From: Listeria ivanovii subsp. londoniensis
Lineage (GTDB): Bacteria; Bacillota; Bacilli; Lactobacillales; Listeriaceae
Direction of reading: 5' to 3'
Length of the DNA stretch: 64,000 nt
Assembly: GCF_000763495.1 (NCBI RefSeq)
Contig: NZ_CP009576.1
Location: 320,001-384,000 of the forward strand
Of this stretch, positions 32,575-44,648 are shown in pieces. The position numbers and the translations under genes were made by a program. How positions within the stretch are numbered: the first letter of the stretch is position 1; the number at the start of each line of letters is the position of its first letter. The notes below the pieces were generated by a model, which made no database searches, had not been told where the DNA came from, and saw only the letters and a list, made by a program, of their open reading frames with translations.

Positions 32575-33041
32575 TGCCAAAAGAATCGAAACTGTTTTTT
32601 GTGTTTATTATGAAGCGAAAATGCTGTCGAAAATCAAGCATTTGCAATCGATTTTGGCAAAATAGAAGACATAGACGTGGCTTTCAAAAATACAAAACGG
32701 TATAAACTTTTTCCGTCTTGTACTGACACTTTTAAGGAAAATTATTTTCTAGGGAGTTTCAGCAATATGAAATCCGCTTTCTTTTTGTCTAAATAGAATA
32801 TTTTTTGTGTGAAAGTTCCACTTATGTTAACTCTGGAAATGCTTCTTGGATGCGTGTTTGCAAGCCAAGATTAGAAACAAAAAGGAAAATTTTGATGCAC
32901 GGTGTTTAAGCCAGTATATTTTGCACGCAGCAAAAAACTGCTAGCGACTTAAACCCCGGATACGGGAGGTTCCATTGTTTTCGCAACCATAATTAACAAG
33001 TGTGCTTATAAATTTTTTAATTAATTTGAGGGGTGAATAGT
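32575..33041 (+). other. Long structured rpoB 5' leader
   Basis: This stretch of about 465 bases between the promoter and rpoB has no credible ORF. It holds several stems near its 3' end. GTTTAAG (32904-32910) pairs with CTTAAAC (32948-32954), enclosing TTTTGC / GCAAAA (32919-32935). The hairpin CCCG-GATA-CGGG is at 32955-32966. A long structured leader suggests post-initiation control of rpoBC; no known riboswitch family is recognised. Confidence 0.55.
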
Positions 33042-36000
33042 TTGTCAGGACATTCAGGACATGATGTAAAATATGGACGGCATCGTACGCGTAGAAGTTT
33101 TGCGCGAATCAGTGAAGTACTTGAATTACCAAACTTAATTGAGATTCAAACAGCTTCTTACCAGTGGTTCTTAGATGAAGGGCTACGTGAGATGTTCCGC
33201 GATATTTCGCCAATTGAGGATTTTGCGGGTAATTTATCTTTAGAATTCATTGATTACGATCTTGGAGAGCCGAAATATTCGGTAGAAGAATCTAAGAACC
33301 GTGATGCAAACTATGCGGCTCCACTACGCGTGAAGTTGCGCCTAATCAACAAAGAAACCGGCGAAGTAAAAGACCAAGAAGTATTTATGGGAGATTTCCC
33401 GTTAATGACTGAAATGGGTACGTTCATTATTAATGGGGCAGAACGTGTTATCGTTTCCCAATTAGTTCGTTCTCCAGGTGTCTACTTCAATGGAAAACTC
33501 GACAAAAATGGTAAAAAAGGCTTTGGTTCTACAGTCATCCCTAACCGTGGGGCTTGGCTTGAGTATGAAACAGATGCTAAAGACGTAGTACATGTTCGTA
33601 TTGACCGTACACGTAAATTACCAGTTACTGTTTTACTTCGTGCACTTGGCTTTGGTTCCGATCAAGAAATTATTGATTTAATCGGTGACAATGACTACTT
33701 GCGCAATACACTGGAAAAAGACAATACTGACAACGCTGAAAAAGCTCTTCTAGAAATTTACGAAAGATTACGTCCTGGTGAGCCACCAACAGTAGATAAC
33801 GCTAGAAGCTTACTAGTTTCTCGTTTCTTTGACCCAAAACGTTACGACCTTGCAAGCGTTGGACGTTATAAAATTAACAAAAAATTACATCTGAAAAACC
33901 GTCTATTCAACCAAACATTAGCAGAAACTTTAGTGGATCCAGAAACTGGTGAAATTATCGCTTCTAAAGGTGATATTTTGGATCGTCGTAATTTAGATCA
34001 AATTATTCCTAATTTAGAAAACGGTGTAGGTTTCCGCACACTTCGTCCAGCTGACGGTGTTATGGAAGATAGCGTACTCGTTCAATCTATTAAAATCTAC
34101 GCACCAAATGATGAAGAAAAAGAAATCAACATCATCGGTAACGCGTATATTGAAGAAAACGTAAAACACATCACGCCTTCTGATATTATTTCATCCATTA
34201 GCTACTTCTTTAACTTGCTACATGGTGTTGGCGACACAGATGACATCGATCACCTAGGTAATCGTCGTCTTCGTTCTGTTGGTGAACTTTTACAAAACCA
34301 ATTCCGTATCGGTTTATCCCGTATGGAACGTGTGGTTCGTGAACGTATGTCTATTCAAGATATGACTACAATTACACCACAACAACTAATTAATATTCGT
34401 CCAGTAGTGGCATCTATCAAAGAATTCTTTGGTAGCTCACAGTTATCTCAGTTTATGGATCAAACAAATCCACTTGGCGAACTTACGCATAAACGTCGTC
34501 TTTCAGCGCTTGGACCTGGTGGTTTGACGCGTGAACGTGCTGGTTATGAAGTGCGTGACGTGCATTACTCTCACTATGGTCGTATGTGTCCGATTGAAAC
34601 ACCAGAGGGACCAAACATTGGTTTGATCAACTCCCTTTCTTCCTTTGCGAAGGTAAATAAATTCGGCTTTATCGAAACACCTTACCGCCGCGTAGATCCT
34701 GAAACAAACCGTGTTACTGATAAGATTGATTATCTAACTGCGGACGAAGAGGATAATTACGTAGTAGCGCAAGCGAACTCGAAATTAGACGAACAAGGTA
34801 CTTTCACAGAAGAAGAAGTTATGGCTCGTTTCCGTTCAGAAAACTTAGCGGTAGAAAAAGAACGTATTGACTACATGGACGTATCGCCTAAACAGGTTGT
34901 ATCTGTTGCGACAGCATGTATTCCGTTCCTTGAAAACGATGATAGTAACCGTGCGTTAATGGGAGCGAACATGCAACGTCAAGCAGTTCCTCTTATGCAC
35001 CCTGAAGCTCCATTTGTTGGAACAGGTATGGAACACGTATCTGCAAAAGACTCTGGTGCTGCTGTAACTGCCAAACATGACGGTATTGTAGAACACGTTG
35101 AAGCCCGCGAAATCTGGGTTCGTCGTGTATCTCTAGTGGATGGCAAAGAAGTAACTGGCGGAATTGATAAATATACTTTACGTAAATTTGTTCGTTCTAA
35201 CCAAGGTACTTGTTATAACCAACGTCCAAACGTAGCAGAAGGTGACCGCGTTGTTAAAGGAGAAATCCTTGGTAACGGTCCATCAATGGATTCCGGTGAA
35301 CTTGCTCTTGGTCGTAACGTACTAGTTGCGTTCATGACTTGGGATGGTTATAACTACGAGGATGCGATTATCATGAGTGAACGTCTTGTAAAAGATGACG
35401 TTTATACTTCGATTCATATTGAAGAATTTGAATCAGAAGCTCGTGATACAAAACTCGGACCTGAAGAAATGACTCGTGATATTCCAAATGTTGGGGAAGA
35501 TGCTTTACGCGACCTTGATGAGCGCGGAATTATCCGTGTCGGAGCTGAAGTAAAAGATAACGACCTTCTAGTTGGTAAAGTGACACCAAAAGGAGTTACA
35601 GAATTAACTGCAGAAGAACGTTTATTACACGCTATCTTTGGTGAAAAAGCGCGTGAAGTTCGTGATACTTCCTTGCGTGTACCTCACGGCGGCGGCGGAA
35701 TCGTGCTTGACGTGAAGATCTTTACACGTGAAGCAGGCGACGAACTACCACCTGGCGTAAACCAATTAGTACGTGTTTATATTGTACAAAAACGTAAAAT
35801 CCACGAAGGCGATAAAATGGCCGGACGTCACGGTAACAAAGGGGTTATCTCCCGTATTTTACCTGAAGAAGATATGCCATTTATGCCGGACGGAACACCG
35901 GTTGACATCATGCTTAACCCACTAGGGGTACCATCTCGTATGAATATCGGACAAGTTCTTGAATTACACTTAGGTATGGCAGCTCGTGCTTTAGGAATTC

Positions 36001-36596
36001 ACGTTGCAACTCCAGTATTTGATGGAGCGAATGAAGAAGATGTATGGAGCACAGTAGCAGAAGCTGGTATGGCCCGCGATGCGAAAACAGTTCTTTACGA
36101 CGGTCGTTCTGGTGAAGCATTTGATAACCGTATCTCTGTAGGTGTAATGTACATGATCAAACTTGCCCACATGGTTGATGATAAACTTCATGCGCGTTCA
36201 ACTGGACCTTACTCACTTGTAACGCAACAACCGCTTGGTGGTAAAGCACAATTTGGTGGACAACGTTTTGGTGAGATGGAAGTATGGGCACTGGAAGCTT
36301 ATGGTGCTGCTTATACACTTCAAGAAATCCTAACGATTAAATCCGATGACGTGGTTGGTCGTGTGAAAACTTACGAAGCGATTGTTAAAGGCGAAAGCGT
36401 TCCAGAACCTGGTGTGCCAGAATCCTTCAAAGTACTCATCAAAGAGCTTCAAAGTCTTGGAATGGATGTTAAAATGCTTTCCGCAGACGAAGAAGAAATC
36501 GAGATGCGTGACATGGATGATGACGACTTTACTAATCAAAATGATGCCTTCAATATCGTACAACCGGAAAATGCAGCTGCTGAAAAGACTGAGTAA
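33042..36596 (+). CDS. rpoB: DNA-directed RNA polymerase subunit beta
   Basis: This 1184-residue beta subunit is complete. The rifampicin cluster region ([25 protein letters not shown]) lies near 463-487 and reads as wild type. The C-terminal domains match the Bacillales form with an acidic tail. I choose TTG 33042 because GAGGGGTG lies 6-13 bases upstream; GTG 33033 overlaps that SD. The 1184-residue length agrees with Listeria RpoB as I recall. It is transcribed with rpoC. Confidence 0.98.
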   Translation: MSGHSGHDVKYGRHRTRRSFARISEVLELPNLIEIQTASYQWFLDEGLREMFRDISPIEDFAGNLSLEFIDYDLGEPKYSVEESKNRDANYAAPLRVKLRLINKETGEVKDQEVFMGDFPLMTEMGTFIINGAERVIVSQLVRSPGVYFNGKLDKNGKKGFGSTVIPNRGAWLEYETDAKDVVHVRIDRTRKLPVTVLLRALGFGSDQEIIDLIGDNDYLRNTLEKDNTDNAEKALLEIYERLRPGEPPTVDNARSLLVSRFFDPKRYDLASVGRYKINKKLHLKNRLFNQTLAETLVDPETGEIIASKGDILDRRNLDQIIPNLENGVGFRTLRPADGVMEDSVLVQSIKIYAPNDEEKEINIIGNAYIEENVKHITPSDIISSISYFFNLLHGVGDTDDIDHLGNRRLRSVGELLQNQFRIGLSRMERVVRERMSIQDMTTITPQQLINIRPVVASIKEFFGSSQLSQFMDQTNPLGELTHKRRLSALGPGGLTRERAGYEVRDVHYSHYGRMCPIETPEGPNIGLINSLSSFAKVNKFGFIETPYRRVDPETNRVTDKIDYLTADEEDNYVVAQANSKLDEQGTFTEEEVMARFRSENLAVEKERIDYMDVSPKQVVSVATACIPFLENDDSNRALMGANMQRQAVPLMHPEAPFVGTGMEHVSAKDSGAAVTAKHDGIVEHVEAREIWVRRVSLVDGKEVTGGIDKYTLRKFVRSNQGTCYNQRPNVAEGDRVVKGEILGNGPSMDSGELALGRNVLVAFMTWDGYNYEDAIIMSERLVKDDVYTSIHIEEFESEARDTKLGPEEMTRDIPNVGEDALRDLDERGIIRVGAEVKDNDLLVGKVTPKGVTELTAEERLLHAIFGEKAREVRDTSLRVPHGGGGIVLDVKIFTREAGDELPPGVNQLVRVYIVQKRKIHEGDKMAGRHGNKGVISRILPEEDMPFMPDGTPVDIMLNPLGVPSRMNIGQVLELHLGMAARALGIHVATPVFDGANEEDVWSTVAEAGMARDAKTVLYDGRSGEAFDNRISVGVMYMIKLAHMVDDKLHARSTGPYSLVTQQPLGGKAQFGGQRFGEMEVWALEAYGAAYTLQEILTIKSDDVVGRVKTYEAIVKGESVPEPGVPESFKVLIKELQSLGMDVKMLSADEEEIEMRDMDDDDFTNQNDAFNIVQPENAAAEKTE

Positions 36597-36769
36597 TTCG
36601 GTTCGATAATTGAGACTCCAAAACAATAAGAAACAATGATTTGTTTTTTGCAAAATATAAAATTAAGCGATCGCTAAGGCTTTTCCTGAAAAAGTCGAGG
36701 AAGTGTGAGGGCAATCCAAAACACTTCCTAAAAAGCGAATGCTCCAAACTAATTTAGGAGGTTGGGCAC

Positions 36770-39700
36770 TTGTTAGATGTTAATAATTTTGAGTATATGA
36801 AAATCGGTCTGGCATCTCCAGATAAAATTCGTTCATGGTCTCACGGTGAAGTAAAAAAACCTGAAACCATCAACTACAGAACGCTTAAACCTGAACGTGA
36901 CGGCTTATTCTGTGAAAGAATTTTTGGACCAATGAAAGACTGGGAATGTTCTTGTGGTAAATACAAACGTGTGCGCTATAAAGGCGTAGTTTGTGACCGT
37001 TGTGGAGTAGAAGTAACGAAATCAAAAGTGCGCCGTGAACGTATGGGCCACATTGAACTCGCAGCTCCTGTATCCCACATTTGGTACTTCAAAGGAATTC
37101 CAAGTCGTATGGGTCTTGTTATGGATATGTCCCCACGTGCATTAGAAGAAATTATCTATTTTGCATCTTACGTGGTTACAGAACCAGGCGATACTCCACT
37201 TGAAAAGAAACAACTTTTATCTGAACGTGAATACCGTGTTTACCGCGAAAAATATGGCAAAGGTTTCTCCGCTGGTATGGGCGCAGAAGCAATCAAAAAA
37301 ATCTTAGCCGATATCGATTTAGAAAAAGAAACAAATGATTTAAAAGAAGAACTAAAATCTGCACAAGGTCAACGTCGTACTCGTGCAATTCGTCGTTTGG
37401 AAGTTATGGAAGCTTTCCGTAATTCCGGCAACAACCCAAGCTGGATGGTACTTGACGTGCTACCAGTTATCCCACCAGAAATTCGTCCAATGGTACAACT
37501 TGAAGGTGGCCGTTTTGCAACAAGTGATTTAAATGACTTATATCGTCGAGTAATCAACCGGAACAACCGTTTGAAACGTCTACTTGATTTAGGTGCACCA
37601 AACATTATCGTCCAAAATGAAAAACGGATGTTACAAGAAGCTGTTGATGCTCTAATTGACAATGGTCGTCGTGGTCGTCCAGTAACTGGTCCGGGTAACC
37701 GTCCGCTTAAATCCCTTTCTCATATGCTTAAAGGGAAACAAGGTCGTTTCCGTCAAAACTTACTAGGTAAACGTGTCGATTATTCTGGTCGTTCCGTTAT
37801 CGTCGTTGGACCTAACTTAAAAATGTACCAATGTGGTCTTCCAAAAGAAATGGCGCTTGAATTATTCAAACCATTTGTAATGAAAGAGCTTGTTGGACGC
37901 GGTTTAGCACACAACATTAAGAGCGCTAAACGTAAGATTGAACGTATGTCACCAGAAATCTGGGATGTATTAGAAGAAGTTATCCGTGAACATCCGGTAC
38001 TACTTAACCGGGCGCCTACACTTCACAGACTTGGTATTCAAGCATTTGAACCAACGCTAGTGGAAGGTCGCGCAATCCGTCTTCACCCTCTTGTATGTAC
38101 AGCTTACAACGCTGACTTTGATGGTGACCAAATGGCGGTTCACGTTCCCTTATCCGCAGAAGCACAAGCAGAAGCACGTATTTTAATGCTTGCCGCTCAA
38201 AATATTTTGAATCCTAAAGATGGTAAACCAGTTGTAACACCTTCCCAAGATATGGTGCTAGGTAACTACTACCTTACTTTAGAACGTGAAAAAGCTGTTG
38301 GTGAAGGTACAATCTTCAAAGACATCAATGAAGCACAACTTGCATATCAAAACGGCTATGTACACTTACATTCACGTATTGCTGTATTTGCTGGTTCGAT
38401 TCCAAATGAACGCTTCACAGATGAACAACGCAACCAATTATTAATTACGACAGTTGGTAAACTGATTTTCAATACTATTTTACCGAAATCGTTCCCTTAT
38501 ATTAATGAACCAACGAAATTCAACTTAGAAATCGAAACACCTGCGAAATATTTCGTTGATACAACTACAGATGTTCGTGCTCATATTGCGGCACAAGAAC
38601 TAATCGACCCATTCAAGAAGAAAATCCTCGGTAATATTATCGCGGAAGTCTTCAAGAAATTCCATATTACCGAAACTTCCAAAATGCTTGACCGTATGAA
38701 AGATCTTGGATTCAAGATCTCAACTAAGGCTGGTATGACAGTAGGTATTGCGGATATCTTAACGCTTGAAGAAAAACATGAGATTCTTGAAAAAGCACAT
38801 GATACAGTTGAAAAAATCACTAAATCATTCCGTCGTGGTTTGATTACTGATGATGAAAGATACGAACGCGTTATCGCTGTATGGAATGCTGCCAAAGATG
38901 AAATCCAAGGAAAACTGATTTTGAGTTTGGATCGCTTAAATCCAATCTTCATGATGCAAGATTCCGGAGCTCGTGGTAACATTTCCAACTTTACGCAGCT
39001 TGCAGGTATGCGTGGACTGATGGCCGATCCATCCGGACGTATTGTAGAATTACCAATTACATCTAACTTCCGTGAAGGTTTAACGGTCTTAGAGTACTTC
39101 ATTTCTACCCATGGTGCTCGTAAAGGTCTTACCGATACTGCCCTTAAAACTGCCGATTCTGGTTACCTTACTCGTCGTCTTGTTGACGTGGCTCAAGATG
39201 TTATTATTCGTGAAGACGATTGTGGCACTGACCGCGGTCTTACAATTAAGGCTATTCGTGAAGGTACTGAAATCATCGAACCACTGGAAGAACGTCTGGA
39301 AGGTCGTTATTCTCGTAAAACCATTCGTCACCCAGAAACAAATGAAGTTATTGCACGTGAAAATGACTTAATTACAGAAGCAATTGCAACTCAAATCGTA
39401 GAAGCTGGAATTGAAGAAGTTACCATTCGTTCCGCATTTACATGTAATACTAAACACGGTGTATGTAAAAAATGTTATGGTAAAAACTTGGCAACTGGTA
39501 CAGAAGTCGAAGTTGGAGAAGCAGTTGGTATCATCGCTGCCCAATCTATCGGGGAACCAGGAACTCAGCTTACTATGCGTACATTCCATACAGGTGGGGT
39601 TGCCGGAGACGATATCACGCAAGGTCTTCCACGTATTCAAGAAATCTTTGAAGCACGTAATCCGAAAGGGCAAGCTATCATCACTGAAGTTGGTGGAGAA

Positions 39701-40375
39701 GTTGTTTCTATCGAAGAAGGTCGTGATCGTCAACAAGAAATCACTATCCAAGGTGCAGATGACCGCCGTTCTTACAACATTCCTTATACTGCTCGCTTGC
39801 GTGTAGAAGAAGGAACAATTGTTGAACGTGGGGAAGCTCTAACTGAAGGTTCTGTTGATCCTAAAGCCTTGATTCGTGTTCGCGACGTTTTATCCGTTCA
39901 AGAATACTTGCTTGCAGAAGTACAAAAAGTTTACCGGATGCAAGGGGTTGAAATTGGCGATAAACACGTTGAAGTAATGGTTCGTCAAATGTTACGTAAA
40001 ATCCGTGTAATGGACACTGGGGATACAAGCATCTTACCAGGTACATTAATGGACATTCATACGTTTACAGAAGCCAACCGTGAAGCTATCTTAAGTGGTA
40101 GCCAACCAGCAACAGGTCGTCCAGTTCTTCTAGGGATTACAAAAGCTTCCCTTGAAACTGATTCCTTCTTATCTGCTGCATCATTCCAAGAAACAACTCG
40201 TGTCTTGACAGATGCTGCAATTAAAGGAAAACGTGACGAACTTCTAGGACTGAAAGAAAATGTTATCCTAGGTAAACTTGTTCCAGCTGGTACTGGTATC
40301 GGCCGTTACCGCAAACTGAAATCCGAAGTTATTAAAGAAACTGCTGAAGTAACTGACGAAATCACAAATATTTAA
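36770..40375 (+). CDS. rpoC: DNA-directed RNA polymerase subunit beta'
   Basis: This 1201-residue subunit has the N-terminal zinc ribbon (CSCGKYK ... CDRCG, about 60-78), the catalytic [12 protein letters not shown] motif near 447-458 with three Mg-binding Asp residues, and a second zinc site near 885-900 ([13 protein letters not shown]). Translation starts at TTG 36770 after AGGAGG with 7-base spacing. It follows rpoB by 173 bases and ends in a strong terminator. Confidence 0.98.
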   Translation: MLDVNNFEYMKIGLASPDKIRSWSHGEVKKPETINYRTLKPERDGLFCERIFGPMKDWECSCGKYKRVRYKGVVCDRCGVEVTKSKVRRERMGHIELAAPVSHIWYFKGIPSRMGLVMDMSPRALEEIIYFASYVVTEPGDTPLEKKQLLSEREYRVYREKYGKGFSAGMGAEAIKKILADIDLEKETNDLKEELKSAQGQRRTRAIRRLEVMEAFRNSGNNPSWMVLDVLPVIPPEIRPMVQLEGGRFATSDLNDLYRRVINRNNRLKRLLDLGAPNIIVQNEKRMLQEAVDALIDNGRRGRPVTGPGNRPLKSLSHMLKGKQGRFRQNLLGKRVDYSGRSVIVVGPNLKMYQCGLPKEMALELFKPFVMKELVGRGLAHNIKSAKRKIERMSPEIWDVLEEVIREHPVLLNRAPTLHRLGIQAFEPTLVEGRAIRLHPLVCTAYNADFDGDQMAVHVPLSAEAQAEARILMLAAQNILNPKDGKPVVTPSQDMVLGNYYLTLEREKAVGEGTIFKDINEAQLAYQNGYVHLHSRIAVFAGSIPNERFTDEQRNQLLITTVGKLIFNTILPKSFPYINEPTKFNLEIETPAKYFVDTTTDVRAHIAAQELIDPFKKKILGNIIAEVFKKFHITETSKMLDRMKDLGFKISTKAGMTVGIADILTLEEKHEILEKAHDTVEKITKSFRRGLITDDERYERVIAVWNAAKDEIQGKLILSLDRLNPIFMMQDSGARGNISNFTQLAGMRGLMADPSGRIVELPITSNFREGLTVLEYFISTHGARKGLTDTALKTADSGYLTRRLVDVAQDVIIREDDCGTDRGLTIKAIREGTEIIEPLEERLEGRYSRKTIRHPETNEVIARENDLITEAIATQIVEAGIEEVTIRSAFTCNTKHGVCKKCYGKNLATGTEVEVGEAVGIIAAQSIGEPGTQLTMRTFHTGGVAGDDITQGLPRIQEIFEARNPKGQAIITEVGGEVVSIEEGRDRQQEITIQGADDRRSYNIPYTARLRVEEGTIVERGEALTEGSVDPKALIRVRDVLSVQEYLLAEVQKVYRMQGVEIGDKHVEVMVRQMLRKIRVMDTGDTSILPGTLMDIHTFTEANREAILSGSQPATGRPVLLGITKASLETDSFLSAASFQETTRVLTDAAIKGKRDELLGLKENVILGKLVPAGTGIGRYRKLKSEVIKETAEVTDEITNI

Positions 40376-40380
40376 TTCCA

Positions 40381-40420
40381 AAAAGCCAAGTGTCTCGTTC
40401 GCGCGCACTTGGCTTTTTTT
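40381..40420 (+). terminator. rpoBC terminator
   Basis: AAAAGCCAAGTG / CACTTGGCTTTT stem and a T7 run, 5 bases after the rpoC stop. Confidence 0.95.
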
Positions 40421-40450
40421 GTTATACTTTAAAAAAAGGAGTGAAGTGAT

Positions 40451-40999
40451 TTGATTACACATGTTATTTGGGATATGGGTGAAACATTGAACACCGTACC
40501 AAACACAAAGTATGACCATCATCCGCTTGATACTTATCCAGAAGTAGTTTTACGTAAAAATGCGCTCGAAACACTTGAAAAAGTAAAAGAACTAGGATTT
40601 AAGCAGGCTATTCTGAGTAATACCGCAACGAGTGATACCAAAGTTGTTAAACGAGTCCTTAATAATTTCGGTATTCTTGATTTTTTCGAGTTTGTTTATG
40701 CTTCAAATTCAGAATTACAACCCGGAAAAATGGAAAAACCAGATAAAACTATTTTTGACTACACGTTGAATGAGTTACATATTGAAGCATCACAAGCAGT
40801 TATGGTCGGAAATACCTTTGAAAGTGACATTATTGGTGCAAACCGAGCTGGAATTCATGCTATTTGGTTACAAAATCCAGAAGTTTGCCTTCAAGGAGAA
40901 CGATTACCAGTTGTGGCCCCGCCTTTCATTTTGCCAGTTTGGGATTTAAGCGACGTACCTGATGCACTTGTCCTTTTGAAAAAACTTACTGCCCACTAA
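40451..40999 (+). CDS. HAD-superfamily hydrolase
   Basis: This 182-residue protein has HAD motif I as VIWDMGETLNT (nucleophile Asp at 8; the usual +2 Asp is Gly), motif II LSNTAT near 56-61, and motif IV MVGNTFESDIIGANRAG near 116-132. The DxG variant occurs in several HAD subfamilies but weakens a phosphatase assignment. Translation starts at TTG 40451 after AAAGGAGTG. It occupies the lmo0260 position behind rpoC. The substrate is unknown. Confidence 0.82.
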   Translation: MITHVIWDMGETLNTVPNTKYDHHPLDTYPEVVLRKNALETLEKVKELGFKQAILSNTATSDTKVVKRVLNNFGILDFFEFVYASNSELQPGKMEKPDKTIFDYTLNELHIEASQAVMVGNTFESDIIGANRAGIHAIWLQNPEVCLQGERLPVVAPPFILPVWDLSDVPDALVLLKKLTAH

Positions 41000-41009
41000 A
41001 AGTTTCTGC

Positions 41010-41040
41010 TTGACCTGTAATGCATTACACAGAGTAAACT
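41010..41040 (+). promoter_or_regulatory. Promoter with embedded palindromic operator, GH1 gene
   Basis: TTGACC (41010-41015) and TAAACT (41035-41040) flank a perfect 14-base palindrome TGTAATGCATTACA at 41016-41029. The 19-base spacing is long. The palindrome fills the spacer, so a bound GntR- or other-family repressor would block RNA polymerase. No candidate regulator gene is adjacent. Confidence 0.65.
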
Positions 41041-41060
41041 AAAAAAGTAGAAGAAATTAG

Positions 41061-42539
<1,479 letters not shown>

Positions 42540-42545
42540 TATTAG

Positions 42546-42577
42546 AAACAGCCTTGATTGATTGAGGCTGTTTTTTT
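42546..42577 (+). terminator. GH1 gene terminator
   Basis: AAACAGCCT / AGGCTGTTT stem with a T7 run just after the stop codon. Confidence 0.9.
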
Positions 42578-42692
42578 AATAATTGGAGTGAGATAGAAAA
42601 GTGAATTATTTCTGTTTTTAGAACTAAAATGGAAGAATTTTAACAAATAACAAAAAAATCAGAAAATAAAGTTTGGAATAATCGATTTTTCA

Positions 42693-42721
42693 TTGTGGGC
42701 TATGATTTCTTATGCTATAAT
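42693..42721 (+). promoter_or_regulatory. Extended -10 promoter of the peptidase/ABC locus
   Basis: TTGTGG and TATAAT are spaced by 17 bases, with TGC directly before the -10. This is a strong SigA-type promoter. The expected start (about 42728) almost coincides with ATG 42729. Confidence 0.8.
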
Positions 42722-42728
42722 TTTTCCG

Positions 42729-42911
42729 ATGAATAGAGAGCGAACTAGAAGAAATCAAAAACATGAAGTATTAAAAGTAATTATGCATGAGGGTAACGTA
42801 GTTCATTGTTTTTCTAGTAGGGATATCAGTAGTAGAATATTGATATGCCATTCAACAAGTGGTAAATACAGTGTAAATCTAAATATAGAATCTACTTTAA
42901 AAAAGATATAA
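42729..42911 (+). CDS. Small ORF (60 codons), candidate precursor peptide
   Basis: The frame from ATG 42729 to TAA 42911 encodes a basic N-terminal half (NRERTRRNQKHEVLKV) and a C-terminal half with two Cys residues (VVHCFSS ... ILICHST) and several Ser residues. There is no SD. The ATG lies about 7 bases past the -10 element, so the mRNA would be nearly leaderless. It could be the substrate of the downstream peptidase and transporters, a decayed gene, or chance. An internal ATG at 42783 also has no SD. Confidence 0.4.
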   Translation: MNRERTRRNQKHEVLKVIMHEGNVVHCFSSRDISSRILICHSTSGKYSVNLNIESTLKKI

Positions 42912-42969
42912 AGAAATATAGTTACAACATGATTCTTCATTCATCTAAAAACTAAAAGGATAAACTAAT

Positions 42970-43470
42970 ATGAAGATAACTAAAAATGGAATATACATAA
43001 TCGTCGGTGCAAACGGAGCAGGAAAAACGACATTAGCCAAAAGAATACTACAAGCTAATAAAAATATTTGCTGCATGATGAAACAAGATGATAACCAAAT
43101 ATTAGAGCATGAGCCGGTTTTGACGAATATTACGATGAATGAGATTTCGGACGAACGGGTCATCAACTTCCTAAAAGAAAAACAATTAGACTATTTATTA
43201 ACCAAAAAAAGTAAATTTTTAAGTGGTGGCGAAAAACGACTAATTAATCTTTTGAGAGTAGTTTTATCAAATCAAGAAGTATTGATATTGGACGAACCAT
43301 CCAATGATTTAGATATTGATGTATTTGATAAAGCAAAAGAAATAATCTATCAAGTAGCTAAAAACAAAATAGTCCTGTTAATCACACACGATGATCGTTT
43401 CACAAAATTCGATAAAAAATTAGAAATTACAAAAAATAAAATTTATGATACAACTGAAAACAATTTGTAG
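42970..43470 (+). CDS. Minimal ABC transporter ATP-binding protein
   Basis: This 166-residue ATPase has Walker A GANGAGKT at 13-20, a Q-loop region (MMKQDD), signature LSGGEKR near 83-89, Walker B VLILDEP near 106-112 and H-loop THDD. Walker A begins only 13 residues from the start, so the usual N-terminal strands and the aromatic A-loop are absent. AAGGA lies 9 bases before the ATG. The stop codon abuts ATG 43471, and the cognate permease follows. Confidence 0.85.
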   Translation: MKITKNGIYIIVGANGAGKTTLAKRILQANKNICCMMKQDDNQILEHEPVLTNITMNEISDERVINFLKEKQLDYLLTKKSKFLSGGEKRLINLLRVVLSNQEVLILDEPSNDLDIDVFDKAKEIIYQVAKNKIVLLITHDDRFTKFDKKLEITKNKIYDTTENNL

Positions 43471-43521
43471 ATGAAATTTATTTTAAAAAGGAAAGCCCAA
43501 GCGAACGAACCATCAAAATAA
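43471..43521 (+). other. Overlapping start ORF with a candidate -1 slippery site
   Basis: ATG 43471 directly follows the ATPase stop and opens a 16-codon frame ending at TAA 43519-43521. At 43482-43488 it reads T-TTA-AAA, a classic X-XXY-YYZ slippery heptamer. A -1 shift there enters the permease frame. The joined product would start MKFILKKESPSER and run into a continuous membrane helix before the first in-frame ATG at 43566. A one-base deletion in the A tract is the alternative. Confidence 0.6.
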
Positions 43522-43565
43522 AACCTAGAAAAACGTATTTCTTATATATATTTTATTTATTATGC

Positions 43566-44648
43566 ATGACGATTATCGCTATTTTTTTAGTGAACTTATT
43601 AGTAGAAAATAACGAAGAAACAAAACCTATAAGCAAGAAAGGGACATATCAACTCGCAACACTCTACAGCGCTAATGCGTCTTCTTACGACAATACCGAA
43701 GCCATTAATACAATACTTATACAATCAGCGACTAAATGGAATAAAACGGAATTTTTTAATGAGGAAAATCGCGTTAATGAAGATGAGTATTATGAAGAAA
43801 CAATAGACTTGAAAAAAGATACCTATCAAGAATTAATCTATTTAGAGTTGTATAATCCAGAAACAAGAGAGTTTATGAATATCAAAGAATTAATGATGGA
43901 AAAATTACGCAAAGACTTAAAGCTTAAAGAAAACATAGAACTTATTAGTGACGACGAAAATTATTATAAAAATAGCGAGTATCCCTCTTTTTATGTAGCA
44001 AGCAATTCCGTTTTAACAGATGAGAAAATAGCCCAAATAGAGGCTTGGGGTTATAAGCTTCGTTATAGCGATACTTTGGAACCAAATCAGATAGAAGTAG
44101 ATTTCAATCCGGGGTTGTACTCGATAGTCTTAGCTGAAATTGATCAACAAGATGTTTTGGTTACAGAAGCTCGTATTAAATTAAAAGAAAAAGATTCATT
44201 TTTTAATTTTTTAGAAGAAAATAAATTATACGCTAAAAAAATGTTTGTTAAAGGCTATGAACCCGAGTTATTAAATGCGGAGGTCAATAAGTACAACAAT
44301 GCAGTCATGTTAATAAAAAAAGTAGTCCTTTTTATTGGCTTACTATTACTATTAGAATTAATTATACTATTTATGTATGAGGTTAATTTTAAAAATAGTT
44401 ATAGCACGGTAGCTTATTATGGTTACAACAAAAAAGAGTTACTTCAATTTAGGAAAAAAACTTATTTAACAACACAGTTTAAAATTTTTTCCATTATTAG
44501 TACACTTTTTTATATTTTGACGATGTGGATGTTAGTTCATTCGTTTATTATTGTAACAATTATTGGCGTGACAACTTTATTCTACGTATTTGCATATATT
44601 ATCATCCCACTAACTATTAAATACAACATTAGAAAAGCAATCCTATGA
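43566..44648 (+). CDS. ABC transporter permease (FtsX/MacB-like), N-terminus possibly via frameshift
   Basis: This permease is at least 360 residues. After an N-terminal membrane helix there is an extracellular domain (about 20-235) and about three C-terminal helices (247-270, about 300-325, 330-350), the layout of FtsX/MacB-type permeases. The first canonical start, ATG 43566, falls inside the first helix: the frame is open back to 43458 and the upstream codons (TYFLYIFYLLC) complete the helix. The true protein probably begins at ATG 43471 after a -1 shift. Its stop overlaps the next start (ATGA). Confidence 0.75.
   Translation: MTIIAIFLVNLLVENNEETKPISKKGTYQLATLYSANASSYDNTEAINTILIQSATKWNKTEFFNEENRVNEDEYYEETIDLKKDTYQELIYLELYNPETREFMNIKELMMEKLRKDLKLKENIELISDDENYYKNSEYPSFYVASNSVLTDEKIAQIEAWGYKLRYSDTLEPNQIEVDFNPGLYSIVLAEIDQQDVLVTEARIKLKEKDSFFNFLEENKLYAKKMFVKGYEPELLNAEVNKYNNAVMLIKKVVLFIGLLLLLELIILFMYEVNFKNSYSTVAYYGYNKKELLQFRKKTYLTTQFKIFSIISTLFYILTMWMLVHSFIIVTIIGVTTLFYVFAYIIIPLTIKYNIRKAIL

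Noticed and set aside
42846-42955. Tiny frames MPFNKW (42846) and MILHSSKN (42929) as signalling peptides
   Set aside because: Neither has an RBS or secretion features; frames this short occur by chance.
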